This document shows, piece by piece, positions 22,001 through 30,404 of a stretch of 64,000 bases of DNA. A program made the translations under genes and the position numbers. The notes beneath the pieces are model-generated. The model worked only from the letters and a program-made list of their open reading frames with translations. It had not been told where the DNA came from and did no database searches. This stretch comes from Ktedonobacter robiniae (lineage in GTDB: Bacteria > Chloroflexota > Ktedonobacteria > Ktedonobacterales > Ktedonobacteraceae). Numbering within the stretch: position 1 is the first letter of the stretch; each line of letters opens with the position of its first letter. The stretch lies in NCBI RefSeq assembly GCF_016587375.1, contig NZ_BNJG01000001.1:248001-312000 (forward strand), given 5' to 3'.

Positions 22001-22189
22001 CCCTCCAATGGCAAGGGGCGGCGAGACAATACCCGCGCTCCCCGCAACCACCAGAAGCATGAACAGGATAAAAAGCAACAACAATAGGGCCTGTGGTAGC
22101 GAAAAGGTAAAGTTTTCGGCAAGCATCTGCCGGAGTGGCTGAGGAGAAGGGCTTCTCCTCACCGCTCGCGTCTCAGTAGACATATCCAT
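19019..22189 (-). CDS. Fused O-antigen polymerase (Wzy-like) and flippase (Wzx-like)
   Basis: A 1056-residue membrane protein joining two normally separate functions. Residues ~25-475 are a multi-helix domain with the Wzy_C/O-antigen ligase signature: the large periplasm-type loop reads EGNPWVGIGMAQFPNYY, then VHNQYLEWAMESG. A soluble linker (~475-578) is rich in charged and Ala/Pro residues. Residues ~580-1056 are a polysaccharide-flippase domain with 12 or more helices (LTRSFGPVRYGEYNFMLTVLAI at its start, GMLNVGIYSLALRITNP in the middle). It would flip lipid-linked units and polymerise them. It starts two bases after the stop of the Wzz-like gene; ATGs at 22189 and 22183 are both possible. 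There is no frameshift or stop at the joint, so the fusion appears real. Confidence 0.85.
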   Translation of the reverse strand: MDMSTETRAVRRSPSPQPLRQMLAENFTFSLPQALLLLLFILFMLLVVAGSAGIVSPPLAIGGLMGAGVVALTLRYPFMALILVCMGAGLPSFLVPVPGHTMRPIEAALFLCVGLIIVRRPTFHLRAPHVLMAIFFIIAVISFIHVPQIGDLNSYGANKRLYGALLLVLSFFVGTFFASYVKDVSSFLTLALLSNVPMLSIGLGQALKLPMPELLVPSQAIEVTQEGRLSGPFDSPTTFAYSIIVVFAVALACWLLGTRRRDRVVGFCVSIASAAELLLSGTRMACAIALLLLIVALLMTRRYKTLLATLGVLALGAALLFNTLLPKFLHGEASDSNRFFLWDKALHLIEGNPWVGIGMAQFPNYYSTYVVSLADRLNPSGISVHNQYLEWAMESGVFWCIAGVLLMLSLLVICRRAYIAARETRVIHLAAILMVIGYLCICLTDVPFDKPESTTWLFLIAGVAVGGAVRVRSRATRVTTIAPRSVLAQRVAKVQVDQENEQEKARLAFIPGMTDTGKITLRLPTPYMRALNSERIQSAKGYLPPSPRLQSYDASRELTMPLPALDLGADAVAPSARKTSHSIIIQLISWAIAIPIIFPTTAMLTRSFGPVRYGEYNFMLTVLAICALLSLTGMDPLISRYLSRQKREQWSETLSDALSTRLLTGVMVAVGAALVTCLIPIESEQRSLLLLGYGTLLFSYSFNCVRCVYETAFGTEQRVGAISLLTTINRITTAGMIGLAVYLHLSFLWMYVLIAYSDIPYFIILVILSSRRYKIRLRFRPKRMWKIITESLVFTGHDALALLTGQMDVLVLRPLGGMLNVGIYSLALRITNPLMNIVFAYVSGLFPYLSKTFEEGFNAFSNLYYESTRILALGIVPLAMFVVIMAPQIVGLIAGPEYTMAVASTQFLMIGITFGFFTQLAVRTCMAANKENRIPLITGATLIVNIVSNVMFISLWGATGAAIAAVISEAFSVCSFSLLLARDVQLWRILRVFAQIIVGTIPGALFLIWQVQWSLFYLAPVFFVLVLVGCSLTRAVSLKDIRLIRQVVLKRTGKAA

Positions 22190-22191
22190 GG

Positions 22192-24105
22192 CTAGTTTCT
22201 ATTCTGCTGATAAGACTGCTCCGGTACAGAAGTGACATGTTGCGGACGTCCCCACTTGTCATCCTCCTCCGCCTCTTTAGCGCTCGGTGCCTTCCAACCA
22301 CTCGCTCGCGCGATACCTACACGCGGGTTAGTCTGGGCTTCGACCTGGGGGGCATGCTCTTCACTCTGTTCAAAAGATGGCGGGCTACTACTCTTTCGCG
22401 CTTCAGGAGTCAGAGTGGCAGAGTTGGCGACCAGTGCGGGCGGGGTAATCTCCTCCGAGGCGAGTAGAGCAGTCGGCACGTCAGGCGTGGGGGGAGCGGA
22501 AGAGGAAAGTACTAGGCCCGGTTTAGGAGAAGGGGAAGGGACAGGTGCGACTGCTACCTCTTCTGCTGAGCGCAGGGGCGCGTATTTAGCGACAGGAACC
22601 GTGTCTACAACTACGCCTTCCTCCTGTTGCTGGCCTGCATAGAAATAAGAATGATGTTTCTCTTTCTGACGATTGACCACGACGCCAACGAGAGGAGCAG
22701 AGAGGCGCTGGAGCAAGGCCTGGGCGGTTTTCAGGCTATCCTTGCTTGTCTTTCCAGCCTCCATCACAAGCACACATCCATCACAGAGCGCGGCGAGCGT
22801 ACTGACATCAGCCTGCCTATCTAGCGAGGGCGCGTCAAAAATAACCAGGTCTACCGCTGAACTGCCTCCCGGCGCGGTAATATCCTGCACCAGCCAATCC
22901 ACAAGCTTCCGTAGCTCCATCGAGCGCAGAACAGTCAGGGGAGAAACCGAGAAGGTTCCAGCAGGCAATAGCCAGAGATTCGGCATCGGCGTTTTCCATT
23001 GGCTAAGCCACGCGGGCAACTGAGAGCGCTGCTTCTTCAACACATAGACATCTGACAATACTGTTGCTAAACCGCGCGCGTTATTCGCCTTAAACACCTG
23101 GTGCTGCGCCGGTCGACGCAAATTGGCGTCAATCAGCAACACGCGCAATCCAGCCTGTGCCAGAGAGATTGCTAGCTGAGATGCAATCGTCGTAACGCCA
23201 TCGCGACCACGCATACCCGTTACAAGCAGAGAGCGCTGGCCCGCATACAAAGCCTGGAAATTGGCTCCAACAACCGTAAATGCCTCGTCCAGTACCTCAT
23301 CATTGGCAACTAGGGGCGGAACCAGCGTTGAGACACCCTTGCGTAGTGGAATACTACCCAATGACTCAAGCTGAGCAAGCCGGGACACATCTTCTGGCGT
23401 CTTAATCGAAACGTCAATCCAGTCAAGCAGAATCGCAAAGACACACATCAAAACCAGGCTTAATCCGAAGCCCAGGGCAAGGTTAGTCGTCAAACTGGTG
23501 CTATTGGGCGTGGTTGGTGGCAACGCCTGCTCTTCAAGGAAGAGTCCGTTCTCCAACATGGAGAGCTGGATCTGCACATTGTTATAGGTCGCCTGCAATC
23601 CGCTGACGGCGGTCTGATCACCCGCGCTCTGAGCGGTTGTTATTTCGGGCCGGAGTTTGTCAAGGATACCCTGTAGGCGCTGGGCCTCGCTCCCCTTCTC
23701 ATACTCAATAAAAGCATTGGCAACGGCATTGGCCTCAAAGGCAGACTTTTGCGCGTCTTCCGTTATCGCGTGTACACCGATAAGCTGGGTGCCATCGAGA
23801 GGCGCGGCAGTGATAGAATCTTGCAGATCCTTTACCGATACTCCCGATTTCTGCGAAGCCGCTTTGAGGACGTCGTTATTCGTCATCTTGAGAGCATAGC
23901 CGACAGCGATTGTCTGGTTGCTAAACACATCATTCGTGCTATCGCCGCTGGCGATAGAGACTTGGATCGTGGCAACGGCCTCATACTTTGGCGCTCTCAT
24001 GACACTGACCACACCCGTCAGCACTGAGCAGAGCACGACGCCAACGATGATCAGCAACAAGTAGCGCTTCAGGACCCAAAGGAAATGCTGTATATACATT
24101 TGCAT
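22192..24105 (-). CDS. Wzz-like polysaccharide co-polymerase fused to a BY-kinase-like domain
   Basis: 637 residues. A membrane helix (~12-33), an extracytoplasmic Wzz-type domain and a second helix (~207-227) form the chain-length part. A ParA/BY-kinase-type domain follows (~265-480): VLLIDANLRRP corresponds to the Walker A' region and LVIFDAPSLDRQ to Walker B. The Walker A site reads GMRGRDGVTT (~297-306); the usual P-loop Lys is Val and the first Gly is Arg, so ATP binding is doubtful. The C-terminal ~150 residues are Pro/Ser/Ala-rich and lack the usual tyrosine cluster; the tail has only one Tyr near the very end. It should control polymer length in this operon, perhaps without kinase activity. 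Confidence 0.85.
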   Translation of the reverse strand: MQMYIQHFLWVLKRYLLLIIVGVVLCSVLTGVVSVMRAPKYEAVATIQVSIASGDSTNDVFSNQTIAVGYALKMTNNDVLKAASQKSGVSVKDLQDSITAAPLDGTQLIGVHAITEDAQKSAFEANAVANAFIEYEKGSEAQRLQGILDKLRPEITTAQSAGDQTAVSGLQATYNNVQIQLSMLENGLFLEEQALPPTTPNSTSLTTNLALGFGLSLVLMCVFAILLDWIDVSIKTPEDVSRLAQLESLGSIPLRKGVSTLVPPLVANDEVLDEAFTVVGANFQALYAGQRSLLVTGMRGRDGVTTIASQLAISLAQAGLRVLLIDANLRRPAQHQVFKANNARGLATVLSDVYVLKKQRSQLPAWLSQWKTPMPNLWLLPAGTFSVSPLTVLRSMELRKLVDWLVQDITAPGGSSAVDLVIFDAPSLDRQADVSTLAALCDGCVLVMEAGKTSKDSLKTAQALLQRLSAPLVGVVVNRQKEKHHSYFYAGQQQEEGVVVDTVPVAKYAPLRSAEEVAVAPVPSPSPKPGLVLSSSAPPTPDVPTALLASEEITPPALVANSATLTPEARKSSSPPSFEQSEEHAPQVEAQTNPRVGIARASGWKAPSAKEAEEDDKWGRPQHVTSVPEQSYQQNRN

Positions 24106-24120
24106 TTTTGCACTCTCTTT

Positions 24121-24870
24121 TTAAAAAGCTCCTGCCCCGTTAAGAACGACAGGGAGTGTCTTTAGTAGAATTTGAAGGTCCATTCTTAGCGAACATTCCA
24201 GAACATAGGTACAATCTAAAATATTCCGCTGCTCATAACTGGTCATCGAACGCCCACTGACCTGCCACAGGCCAGTCAGACCGGGCTTAACCATCTGACG
24301 CAAGGGAAAGAGCTCGCTAAAGGCTTCGATCTCAGAAAATTGGATCGCCCTGGGACCAACCAGGCTCATATCTCCACGCAACACGTTCAACATTTGCGGT
24401 AGCTCGTCAAGACTCGTACGGCGGAGAAACCTTCCAATTCTTGTAATGCGAGGATCATTTTGCAATTTGCCATTCATCTGCCACTCAGCTAACAAAGCTG
24501 GATGCTGCTTGAGGTACTCATCCGCATTGACGATCATAGTGCGTAATTTGTACAAATAAAAAGGCTTCCCATAACGCCCGACCCGTTTCTGCTTATAAAA
24601 AAGAGGTCCTGGATCTTCGCAATACATAAGAATACCGACAAACATCAATGCTATACCTAACAGAGCCAATCCACACAGAGCTCCAGTAATATCAAGCGCT
24701 CGTTTCGCCATATGGTAGGCTCGTGAAACACGCGCCTCCTGCCACTGCATATCGTGAAGCGCAATAAAAGACATCAGCAATTGCGGTTGTCCATAGTTAA
24801 GCGTATTATACACCCTTTGATTCACCATGCCCTGATCTCCTCCAACATACACTTTTATGCTTGCCTTCAT
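24121..24870 (-). CDS. Initiating sugar-phosphate transferase (bacterial sugar transferase family)
   Basis: 249 residues of the monotopic phosphoglycosyl transferase family (PF02397). A short N-terminal stretch leads to AYHMAKRALDITGA and one re-entrant hydrophobic segment. Then come DPGPLFYKQKRVGRYGKPFYLYKLRTM, with the catalytic D-P/E-type site near FYLYKLRTM, and RRTSLDELPQMLNVLRGDMSLVGPRA, the signature block (DELPQ). KPGLTGLWQVSGR follows. It transfers a sugar-1-phosphate to undecaprenyl phosphate, the first step of repeat-unit synthesis. It lacks the long N-terminal membrane domain of WbaP-type enzymes. Gaps to neighbours are 15-16 bases, fitting one transcript. Confidence 0.9.
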   Translation of the reverse strand: MKASIKVYVGGDQGMVNQRVYNTLNYGQPQLLMSFIALHDMQWQEARVSRAYHMAKRALDITGALCGLALLGIALMFVGILMYCEDPGPLFYKQKRVGRYGKPFYLYKLRTMIVNADEYLKQHPALLAEWQMNGKLQNDPRITRIGRFLRRTSLDELPQMLNVLRGDMSLVGPRAIQFSEIEAFSELFPLRQMVKPGLTGLWQVSGRSMTSYEQRNILDCTYVLECSLRMDLQILLKTLPVVLNGAGAF

Positions 24871-24886
24871 AAGCAGTGCTCTTTAC

Positions 24887-26122
24887 TTAACGCTCCTGTG
24901 CAAACAAGCTAGCATTATTATCATATATGCTTTGCGCATATATTGATGTTAAATCGTTCACAATATGCTTCCAATTATGATGCTTTTCAATATACATATG
25001 CCCATTTTGAGAAATCATCTGCCACAATGCCTGGTCGTCTAGCAGGCATAACACAGCTTGTGCGAATAGCTCTGGTTCATCGGCAACTAGAATATCTTGT
25101 CCAGGCACAGCCTTTAAACCGGCGGTGACGTGAGAGCTGGCAACAACTGGAGTTCCCAGAGCCATAGCCTCGAGAGCCTTATTTTGCACACCTACGGCAT
25201 ATGGTAAGGGACAGACCGCCACATGGGCCTCTCTGATGGAAGAACGAAGATCATCAATATATCCGGTTACGCCAACACGTGGGTCCCGCGCCAGGGAACG
25301 CACGCTGGCTGGTGGCTTACTACCAGCTATCACCAGGCGTACCTGTGGACGCTCACGCCATATCAAAGGCATGATGTTTTTCGCCAGGTGTAGCGCCCCT
25401 GCTACATTGGCGTGAAAGCTCATCTTGCCTGAGAAAATGAGCGTATCCGGCTGCCGTTCCCCTTGATAGTATTGGTAATACTCCTGATCCACGCCATGCG
25501 GCAGAACGGTAATGGGTGCGGGAGGCCGCTTGTCCTCTCCGAGCCTGGCATCCTGTGCGATAGCACTAAGCGCCTGTTGATCGCGAGGAGAGGTCACTAG
25601 AACGTGCTGAAAGCGCCGGAGCTGAGTATGCTCATAAGCGCGCGTGCGCGAGGCTTCCCTTTTGCCAATGAAACGCAGCATTGGGGTCACACCATATTTC
25701 GCGCCCTGCTCGTATAGCAGGCTAATGCAATCTACCGCATCCCAAACTACCGGAAGTGGTAGCTGTTTTGGAAGAGCACCGAGCGCGCGAATAAACTCAA
25801 CATGCACAAGGTCAAAGTCTCCGCCAGCCATATGCTCATTGAGAGCTGCACATAGGCGAGGAGAAGCATCGAAGGCCACCTGTAATGGCTGAGACGTGAA
25901 GATAGCACGCAATGTACGCCATACCTTCCACACTCGCTTGTCCTCAACAGCGTATATCGCCAGACCTTCATCTCGCAGAGCTTGTACATCGTGAGCTTCG
26001 CGCTTATTGGAGCATAGTACCAATGCCGTTACATTGTGCTGTTTTGCCAGTTGACTAACAAATCCATATGATCGAATTCGAATACGCGATAATGGATAAG
26101 GTGCAACAAACAAAATATGCAT
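24887..26122 (-). CDS. Family 4 glycosyltransferase, first gene of exopolysaccharide operon
   Basis: 411 residues from MHILFVAPYPLSRIRIRSYG. The ATG at 26122 follows GGAGA by about 8 bases and is preferred over an upstream in-frame start at 26158, which would lie inside the neighbouring IS. GT-B features: N-terminal VAPYP...RSYGFV, C-terminal TLIFSGKMSFHANV and VCPLPYAVGVQNKALEAMALGTPVVAS (E-x7-E-like). It resembles the sugar transferases of the PEP-CTERM/exosortase-type glycan clusters. The IS end lies only ~17 bases upstream of the start codon, so the native promoter has been displaced and expression may now come from the IS. Confidence 0.85.
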   Translation of the reverse strand: MHILFVAPYPLSRIRIRSYGFVSQLAKQHNVTALVLCSNKREAHDVQALRDEGLAIYAVEDKRVWKVWRTLRAIFTSQPLQVAFDASPRLCAALNEHMAGGDFDLVHVEFIRALGALPKQLPLPVVWDAVDCISLLYEQGAKYGVTPMLRFIGKREASRTRAYEHTQLRRFQHVLVTSPRDQQALSAIAQDARLGEDKRPPAPITVLPHGVDQEYYQYYQGERQPDTLIFSGKMSFHANVAGALHLAKNIMPLIWRERPQVRLVIAGSKPPASVRSLARDPRVGVTGYIDDLRSSIREAHVAVCPLPYAVGVQNKALEAMALGTPVVASSHVTAGLKAVPGQDILVADEPELFAQAVLCLLDDQALWQMISQNGHMYIEKHHNWKHIVNDLTSIYAQSIYDNNASLFAQER

Positions 26123-26138
26123 GGATAGTCTCCATTGT

Positions 26139-27637
26139 CGTTTAGACAAAAATACCATGACAGAACTTCCACAAAGTTCAGTTGAACACCAAGCATTCTG
26201 ATTGAAAGGCTCGTTATGCGATCACAATGGAACAAGGTGAGGCAGCTTTGGCCTTTTGCGAATGACGGCAAAGCGCTCGGCCTTCTTCACCCGCTCCCCT
26301 TTTTGGCGGCCTTTCGATTTTCCGCGTGGTTGAGGGGCACAAGCAGGAGTCCCCAGGGTGCGCAACAATTTGTCCATGCCGCGTCTGATCTGCTGAGGCG
26401 TGGGCTGCCGCTCTCGATTTTCCCAGGGACGCAACTGGGGTTGCACCAAGCCACGTGCCAAGACCAGCTGATTGTGGACAATGGCAACCACCTGGCTCCA
26501 GCGCTCGAATTGTTCAGGAGTGCGCAAACGAGCTTGCTCCCACAAGAGCGCCTGTTTGTCAAAGCGATAGCCATGCTCCTGGCCAAAGCGCAGCACATAG
26601 CCCAAGGCAATCTGCACCACATCGGCTTCTTGATCCCCAATCCAGACAAACCAACTGCTACGGGGATCGCGTTCCTTGTTGCTGGCATGAGGCCGCACCA
26701 CACGGACCACGGTCAGTTGCAGCCAGCGAGCGGCTTTCACATGCATGTGCTTCCAGAAGGTGACTTGCACCGGGCGACCCTTGGTATCGGTACCGCTAAA
26801 GACCCCATCAGGGTGTCCATGCGTACTCGTGTCTTTGGGTTGGAGCTTGTCTCCATCTTTGCGTGGGGCTCCTCTTTTCCCCGTTGGTGGGGGAGCCTCC
26901 CGATACAGGCAGCGGTTGCTTTTGAGCCGACCCAGCACACCCGCCTGCAAGCCGCTACAGCGACACCACAACCAGGTCGCATCGTAGCCTCGATCCAGCA
27001 AGACAATGGCCTTGGCTCCCAATTGGGGAACCAGGCTCGCCAGTTGCTCGTAAGCGACTTCAATGGCTGTGGTCTGCGAATCCACTCGTCGTTGATCCAA
27101 GATGTAGGTCCAGCTACTGGGAACGCTTGGCAAGGCGACCACGGTCGAGAACTGCCAGCCAAAGGTCACGGGCTTCTTACACTCAGGCAGATTCGGCACG
27201 TGTTGAGCCGTCCGATCTGCCGAGGTGGCTGCCTCAGCACGGGCAATGCTACTGGCATCAATCCCGATCCATACCCAGCTCCCCGGCTTTGGTGGCTTGA
27301 GGTAGCGTACGAAGATGCTTCGCAAGCGCCCTTCATCAATGCGTCCTCTGACAAACGCTTTGTAGAGGCTGGGCCATTTGCGCTCAAACCACAACGATTG
27401 CGAGAGTTCAGCAAAGGAGGTGGCTTGCGGGGTGCTCATGAGAGCATCCACCGCATTCCACAACGCGTCCGCAGATCGCAGAAAACAGGCATAGGCCTCG
27501 TGACGAAATCCTTTCAATGTGGTACAACTGTCCATGGAAGCAAAGTCCTTTTTGGGTTTTGTAATTACAAGAACTTTACTTCTTTGAGGCAGCCCTCCGC
27601 AAGGTTGGGGTGCCTTTTGTTTTCTTTTGTCTAAACG
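26139..27637. mobile_element. DDE-type insertion sequence with 13-bp terminal inverted repeats
   Basis: CGTTTAGACAAAA at 26139-26151 is matched exactly in inverted form at 27625-27637. The element is about 1.5 kb with one transposase gene on the minus strand. If the ends are taken at GTTTAGAC, a 3-base GTC flanks both sides, a possible target duplication; this is too short to be decisive. It separates the first exopolysaccharide gene from whatever lay upstream. Confidence 0.8.
26222..27535 (-). CDS. DDE transposase of the IS at 26139-27637
   Basis: 437 residues. Catalytic-type acidic residues are visible in WIGIDASSIARAEA (first Asp), KAIVLLDRGYDATWLW (second Asp) and the DKQALLWEQARLRTPEQ region (Glu). 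The C-terminus is basic (GKSKGRQKGERVKK). The organisation is that of IS4/IS701-superfamily transposases; I cannot place it in a subfamily with confidence. The frame is intact from ATG at 27535 to its stop, so the element may still move. The long open frame on the opposite strand over the same bases is a shadow. Confidence 0.85.
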   Translation of the reverse strand: MDSCTTLKGFRHEAYACFLRSADALWNAVDALMSTPQATSFAELSQSLWFERKWPSLYKAFVRGRIDEGRLRSIFVRYLKPPKPGSWVWIGIDASSIARAEAATSADRTAQHVPNLPECKKPVTFGWQFSTVVALPSVPSSWTYILDQRRVDSQTTAIEVAYEQLASLVPQLGAKAIVLLDRGYDATWLWCRCSGLQAGVLGRLKSNRCLYREAPPPTGKRGAPRKDGDKLQPKDTSTHGHPDGVFSGTDTKGRPVQVTFWKHMHVKAARWLQLTVVRVVRPHASNKERDPRSSWFVWIGDQEADVVQIALGYVLRFGQEHGYRFDKQALLWEQARLRTPEQFERWSQVVAIVHNQLVLARGLVQPQLRPWENRERQPTPQQIRRGMDKLLRTLGTPACAPQPRGKSKGRQKGERVKKAERFAVIRKRPKLPHLVPL

Positions 27638-27997
27638 TCAATCTCCAAAACTTCATAAATATTTTTTAACAATTAACGGTGAGATTTTTCCTAACTACTC
27701 TTCCAGGGCCAAGATATAACCTCCATGGACTCCCTACGCCTACCTCAATATTTGTATCTATATAAGATATCGCTAAAGTAGCCTATATTGTCTCACTATT
27801 TGCTTGGTTTTTTATCATTTCTCCTATTTCGAGGCTTTAGCCCTTATGAAATTTATTCCCTTTATCAATAATGAGAATATTTCTGGGAAGGTTGCGTACA
27901 CTCCCTCGTCCTCATATTACTCCTGAAAACATGCTATGATTACCTATATTCTAACGGTGACGCAACAATATCTAGCCGAACAATGGAGATCTCAACA
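27638..27997. other. Intergenic region upstream of the GH36 gene
   Basis: AT-rich and without a supported gene. TATGAT near 27935 could be a -10 element for the GH36 gene, but no convincing -35 box is found at the usual distance. No palindromic operator like those near lacI is present. Confidence 0.4.
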
Positions 27998-29827
27998 ATG
28001 TCAGCATTGCACATGGACGCCCACCGTTTCCGCGTCGAGGATGTCGGAGAACACTGTACAGCATCCCTGACCACCACCACTCTCACAGATGGTGTGCACC
28101 TCATTCATTTACACCTTTTATCAAACACCCAGACCGCGAACTACCTGCCACAAGTCAAACTGCGCTGGGAACTCCCCATCCACGATATTTATACCCACTG
28201 GCACCCTGCAAGCGACCGCAATAAAACACTGTTGCCCGATTGGATGCACGGCTATAAAGCAAAGGTGACTTCACAGATGCCAGTCAGTTCACTTCTGAAC
28301 GCTCAAAATGAGAATCGCCTGACCTTTGCATTCTCTGATGCGCTGGAAACAATTGAAGTACGCGTTGGCGTGAACGAGGAAACGGGCATGCTCCACTGTG
28401 CCCTCCATCTCTTCCAAGAATCTTCGCCCTTCCTCGCCAGTTATGAGGCAACGCTACGCTTCGATACTCGGGCAATTCCTTACTATGATGCGCTCGCAGA
28501 TGTCCAGCACTGGTGGGCAACACAACCCGGCTATACCCCCCAACCCGTCCCCGAACGGGCTCGCTTACCGATGTACTCTACATGGTATAGTATTCATCAG
28601 GCCCTGACTCCGGAGAATGTTGAAGAGCAGTGCCGCATCTCCAAAACCCTTGGCTGCGAGTCAGTAATTGTGGATGATGGCTGGCAAACGACGGATAATG
28701 CTCGTGGCTATGCCTATTGTGGCGACTGGCAGGTGGCGCGCGAAAAAATACCAGATATGCGTGCCCATGTTGACCGCGTACACAAGCTAGGTATGAAATA
28801 TATTCTCTGGTATTCGGTCCCCTTTATTGGGATGTATAGTCAGGCCTGGGAAAGCTTTAAAGATCGCTTACTCTACACAATGCCCGGCCTGATGAGTACA
28901 GGTGTTGTCGATCCACGCTACCCCGAAGTACGCGAATATTTGATCCAACTTTACGAACAGGCGGTTCGCGAATGGGACCTCGATGGCTTTAAATTGGACT
29001 TTGTGGATAGCTTCCGCCCCTCCGACAATGAACCTGCTTCCTTACAACCAGGTCAGGATGAGCTCTCTGTAAACAAAGCTGTCGATCGCTTGCTTACCGA
29101 TATCACGACACGCCTGCACGTCCTCAAGCCAGATATCTTGATCGAGTTCCGCCAATCCTATGTTGGCCCTCTGATGCGTAAATATGGCAATATGTTTCGC
29201 GCCAGTGACTGCCCTTATGAGTTTGTGACGAACCGTGTACGCACTCTGGATATTCGCTTACTCTGCGGCTCGACGGCTGCTCACTCCGATATGCTGATGT
29301 GGCATAAAGATGAAACTCCTGAGGTGGTCGCCTTACAGTTCATCAATATTCTTTTCTCGGTACCTCAAATCTCGATCTTGCTCGATCAACTGCCTGAGTC
29401 ACACCGCAACATTGTGCGCTTCTGGCTCTCGTTCTGGCGTGAACATCGCGATGTGCTTCTGGATGGCAAGTTGATGCCCCTCAATCCCGAATCTTCTTAC
29501 CCTGTCGTACTCGCCTCTACTCCTACGAAACAGGTGATCGCGGCCTACCTGGATACTGTCCTTAAACCTATCGGCGAGGTTCCTGCACACCTGCTTATTG
29601 TCAATGGCACCCTTGAACAACGCCTCATTCTTGAACTATCCACTGATATAGGTGAGCGCGCAGTGAAAACCTTTGACTGCCAGGGTCATCTCGTACGTTC
29701 CGAAACGTTACATCTCACAGCCGGGATCCATCGTCTCGCTATCCCACCCGCTGGTGTGATAAACGTTCGAAAGAAACAATGTCATATGTTGACAGATAGA
29801 GCCATTTATGATACATTCACTTCATGA
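27998..29827 (+). CDS. GH36-family alpha-galactosidase-like glycoside hydrolase
   Basis: 609 residues from the ATG at 27998, which follows GGAGAT by 9 bases; an in-frame ATG at 27983 has a poorer site. The N-terminal ~170 residues form a beta-rich domain; the (beta/alpha)8 barrel begins near ERARLPMYSTWYS. DGFKLDFVDSF holds the nucleophile Asp (~334) and FRASDCPYEF the acid/base Asp (~405), the two hallmark sites of clan GH-D. SVIVDDGWQT is another family motif. No signal peptide, so it is cytosolic and would cleave imported alpha-galactosides. The last residues (KKQCHMLTDRAIYDTFTS) run into the left end of an IS607-type element and its stop overlaps the tnpA start, so the original C-terminus may have been replaced. 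Confidence 0.85.
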   Translation: MSALHMDAHRFRVEDVGEHCTASLTTTTLTDGVHLIHLHLLSNTQTANYLPQVKLRWELPIHDIYTHWHPASDRNKTLLPDWMHGYKAKVTSQMPVSSLLNAQNENRLTFAFSDALETIEVRVGVNEETGMLHCALHLFQESSPFLASYEATLRFDTRAIPYYDALADVQHWWATQPGYTPQPVPERARLPMYSTWYSIHQALTPENVEEQCRISKTLGCESVIVDDGWQTTDNARGYAYCGDWQVAREKIPDMRAHVDRVHKLGMKYILWYSVPFIGMYSQAWESFKDRLLYTMPGLMSTGVVDPRYPEVREYLIQLYEQAVREWDLDGFKLDFVDSFRPSDNEPASLQPGQDELSVNKAVDRLLTDITTRLHVLKPDILIEFRQSYVGPLMRKYGNMFRASDCPYEFVTNRVRTLDIRLLCGSTAAHSDMLMWHKDETPEVVALQFINILFSVPQISILLDQLPESHRNIVRFWLSFWREHRDVLLDGKLMPLNPESSYPVVLASTPTKQVIAAYLDTVLKPIGEVPAHLLIVNGTLEQRLILELSTDIGERAVKTFDCQGHLVRSETLHLTAGIHRLAIPPAGVINVRKKQCHMLTDRAIYDTFTS

Positions 29828-30402
29828 AACTGAGTCAATACGCAAAGGAACAAGGTATTAGTTACCGAACGGCATTTCGTTGGTGGCAAGCCGGACAGAT
29901 CAAGGGGTATCAGGCCCCTTCGGGCACGATTATTATCACTCCTGAAGAGCCGCTATCCCAGGTTGAAAAGGTTGCCATTTATGCCCGTGTCTCGACAAGA
30001 GAACGCAAAGACCATCTTGAGCGCCAAGTGGAACGTCTGAGGTCCTATTGTGCGGCGAAAGGGTATCAAATTAGTCTGAGTGTCAAAGAGATCGCTCCAG
30101 GAGTTAATGATAGCTGCCCCAAACTGCTTGCTCTCTTGAAGGATACGAGCGTTACCCGCATTGTTGTTGAGCATCGCGACCGCCTGACTCGCTTTGGGTT
30201 CCCCTATCTGGAAACGCTCTTAGAGATGCAAGGACGAACTATTGAAGTGATGAATCAGGCAGAGGATGAGAAAGAAGACTTGATGGCTGATTTGACAGCT
30301 ATCTTGTATTCATTGACGGCTCGGATGTATGGGCAACGGCGTGCCAAGCGCAAGACCGCGAAGATACTTCAGCAATTAGAAGCAAAGGATGAAGAGGAGT
30401 AA
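29824..30402 (+). CDS. tnpA: IS607-family TnpA serine recombinase
   Basis: 192 residues. The N-terminus is a MerR-like helix-turn-helix (MKLSQYAKEQGISYRTAFRWW, then APSGTIII). The resolvase domain starts at KVAIYARVSTRERKDHLERQ; the Ser of ARVST is the catalytic nucleophile. VVEHRDRLTRFG and the C-terminal helix complete the family pattern. It would cut and join element ends through a 5'-phosphoserine link. Its ATG overlaps the GH36 stop codon (ATGA). The frame is intact. Confidence 0.93.
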   Translation: MKLSQYAKEQGISYRTAFRWWQAGQIKGYQAPSGTIIITPEEPLSQVEKVAIYARVSTRERKDHLERQVERLRSYCAAKGYQISLSVKEIAPGVNDSCPKLLALLKDTSVTRIVVEHRDRLTRFGFPYLETLLEMQGRTIEVMNQAEDEKEDLMADLTAILYSLTARMYGQRRAKRKTAKILQQLEAKDEEE

Positions 30403-30404
30403 GC

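Noticed and set aside
26216..27634. Long open frame on the plus strand across the IS
   Set aside because: It is the antisense shadow of the transposase, has no family features, and the minus-strand frame shows the DDE pattern.
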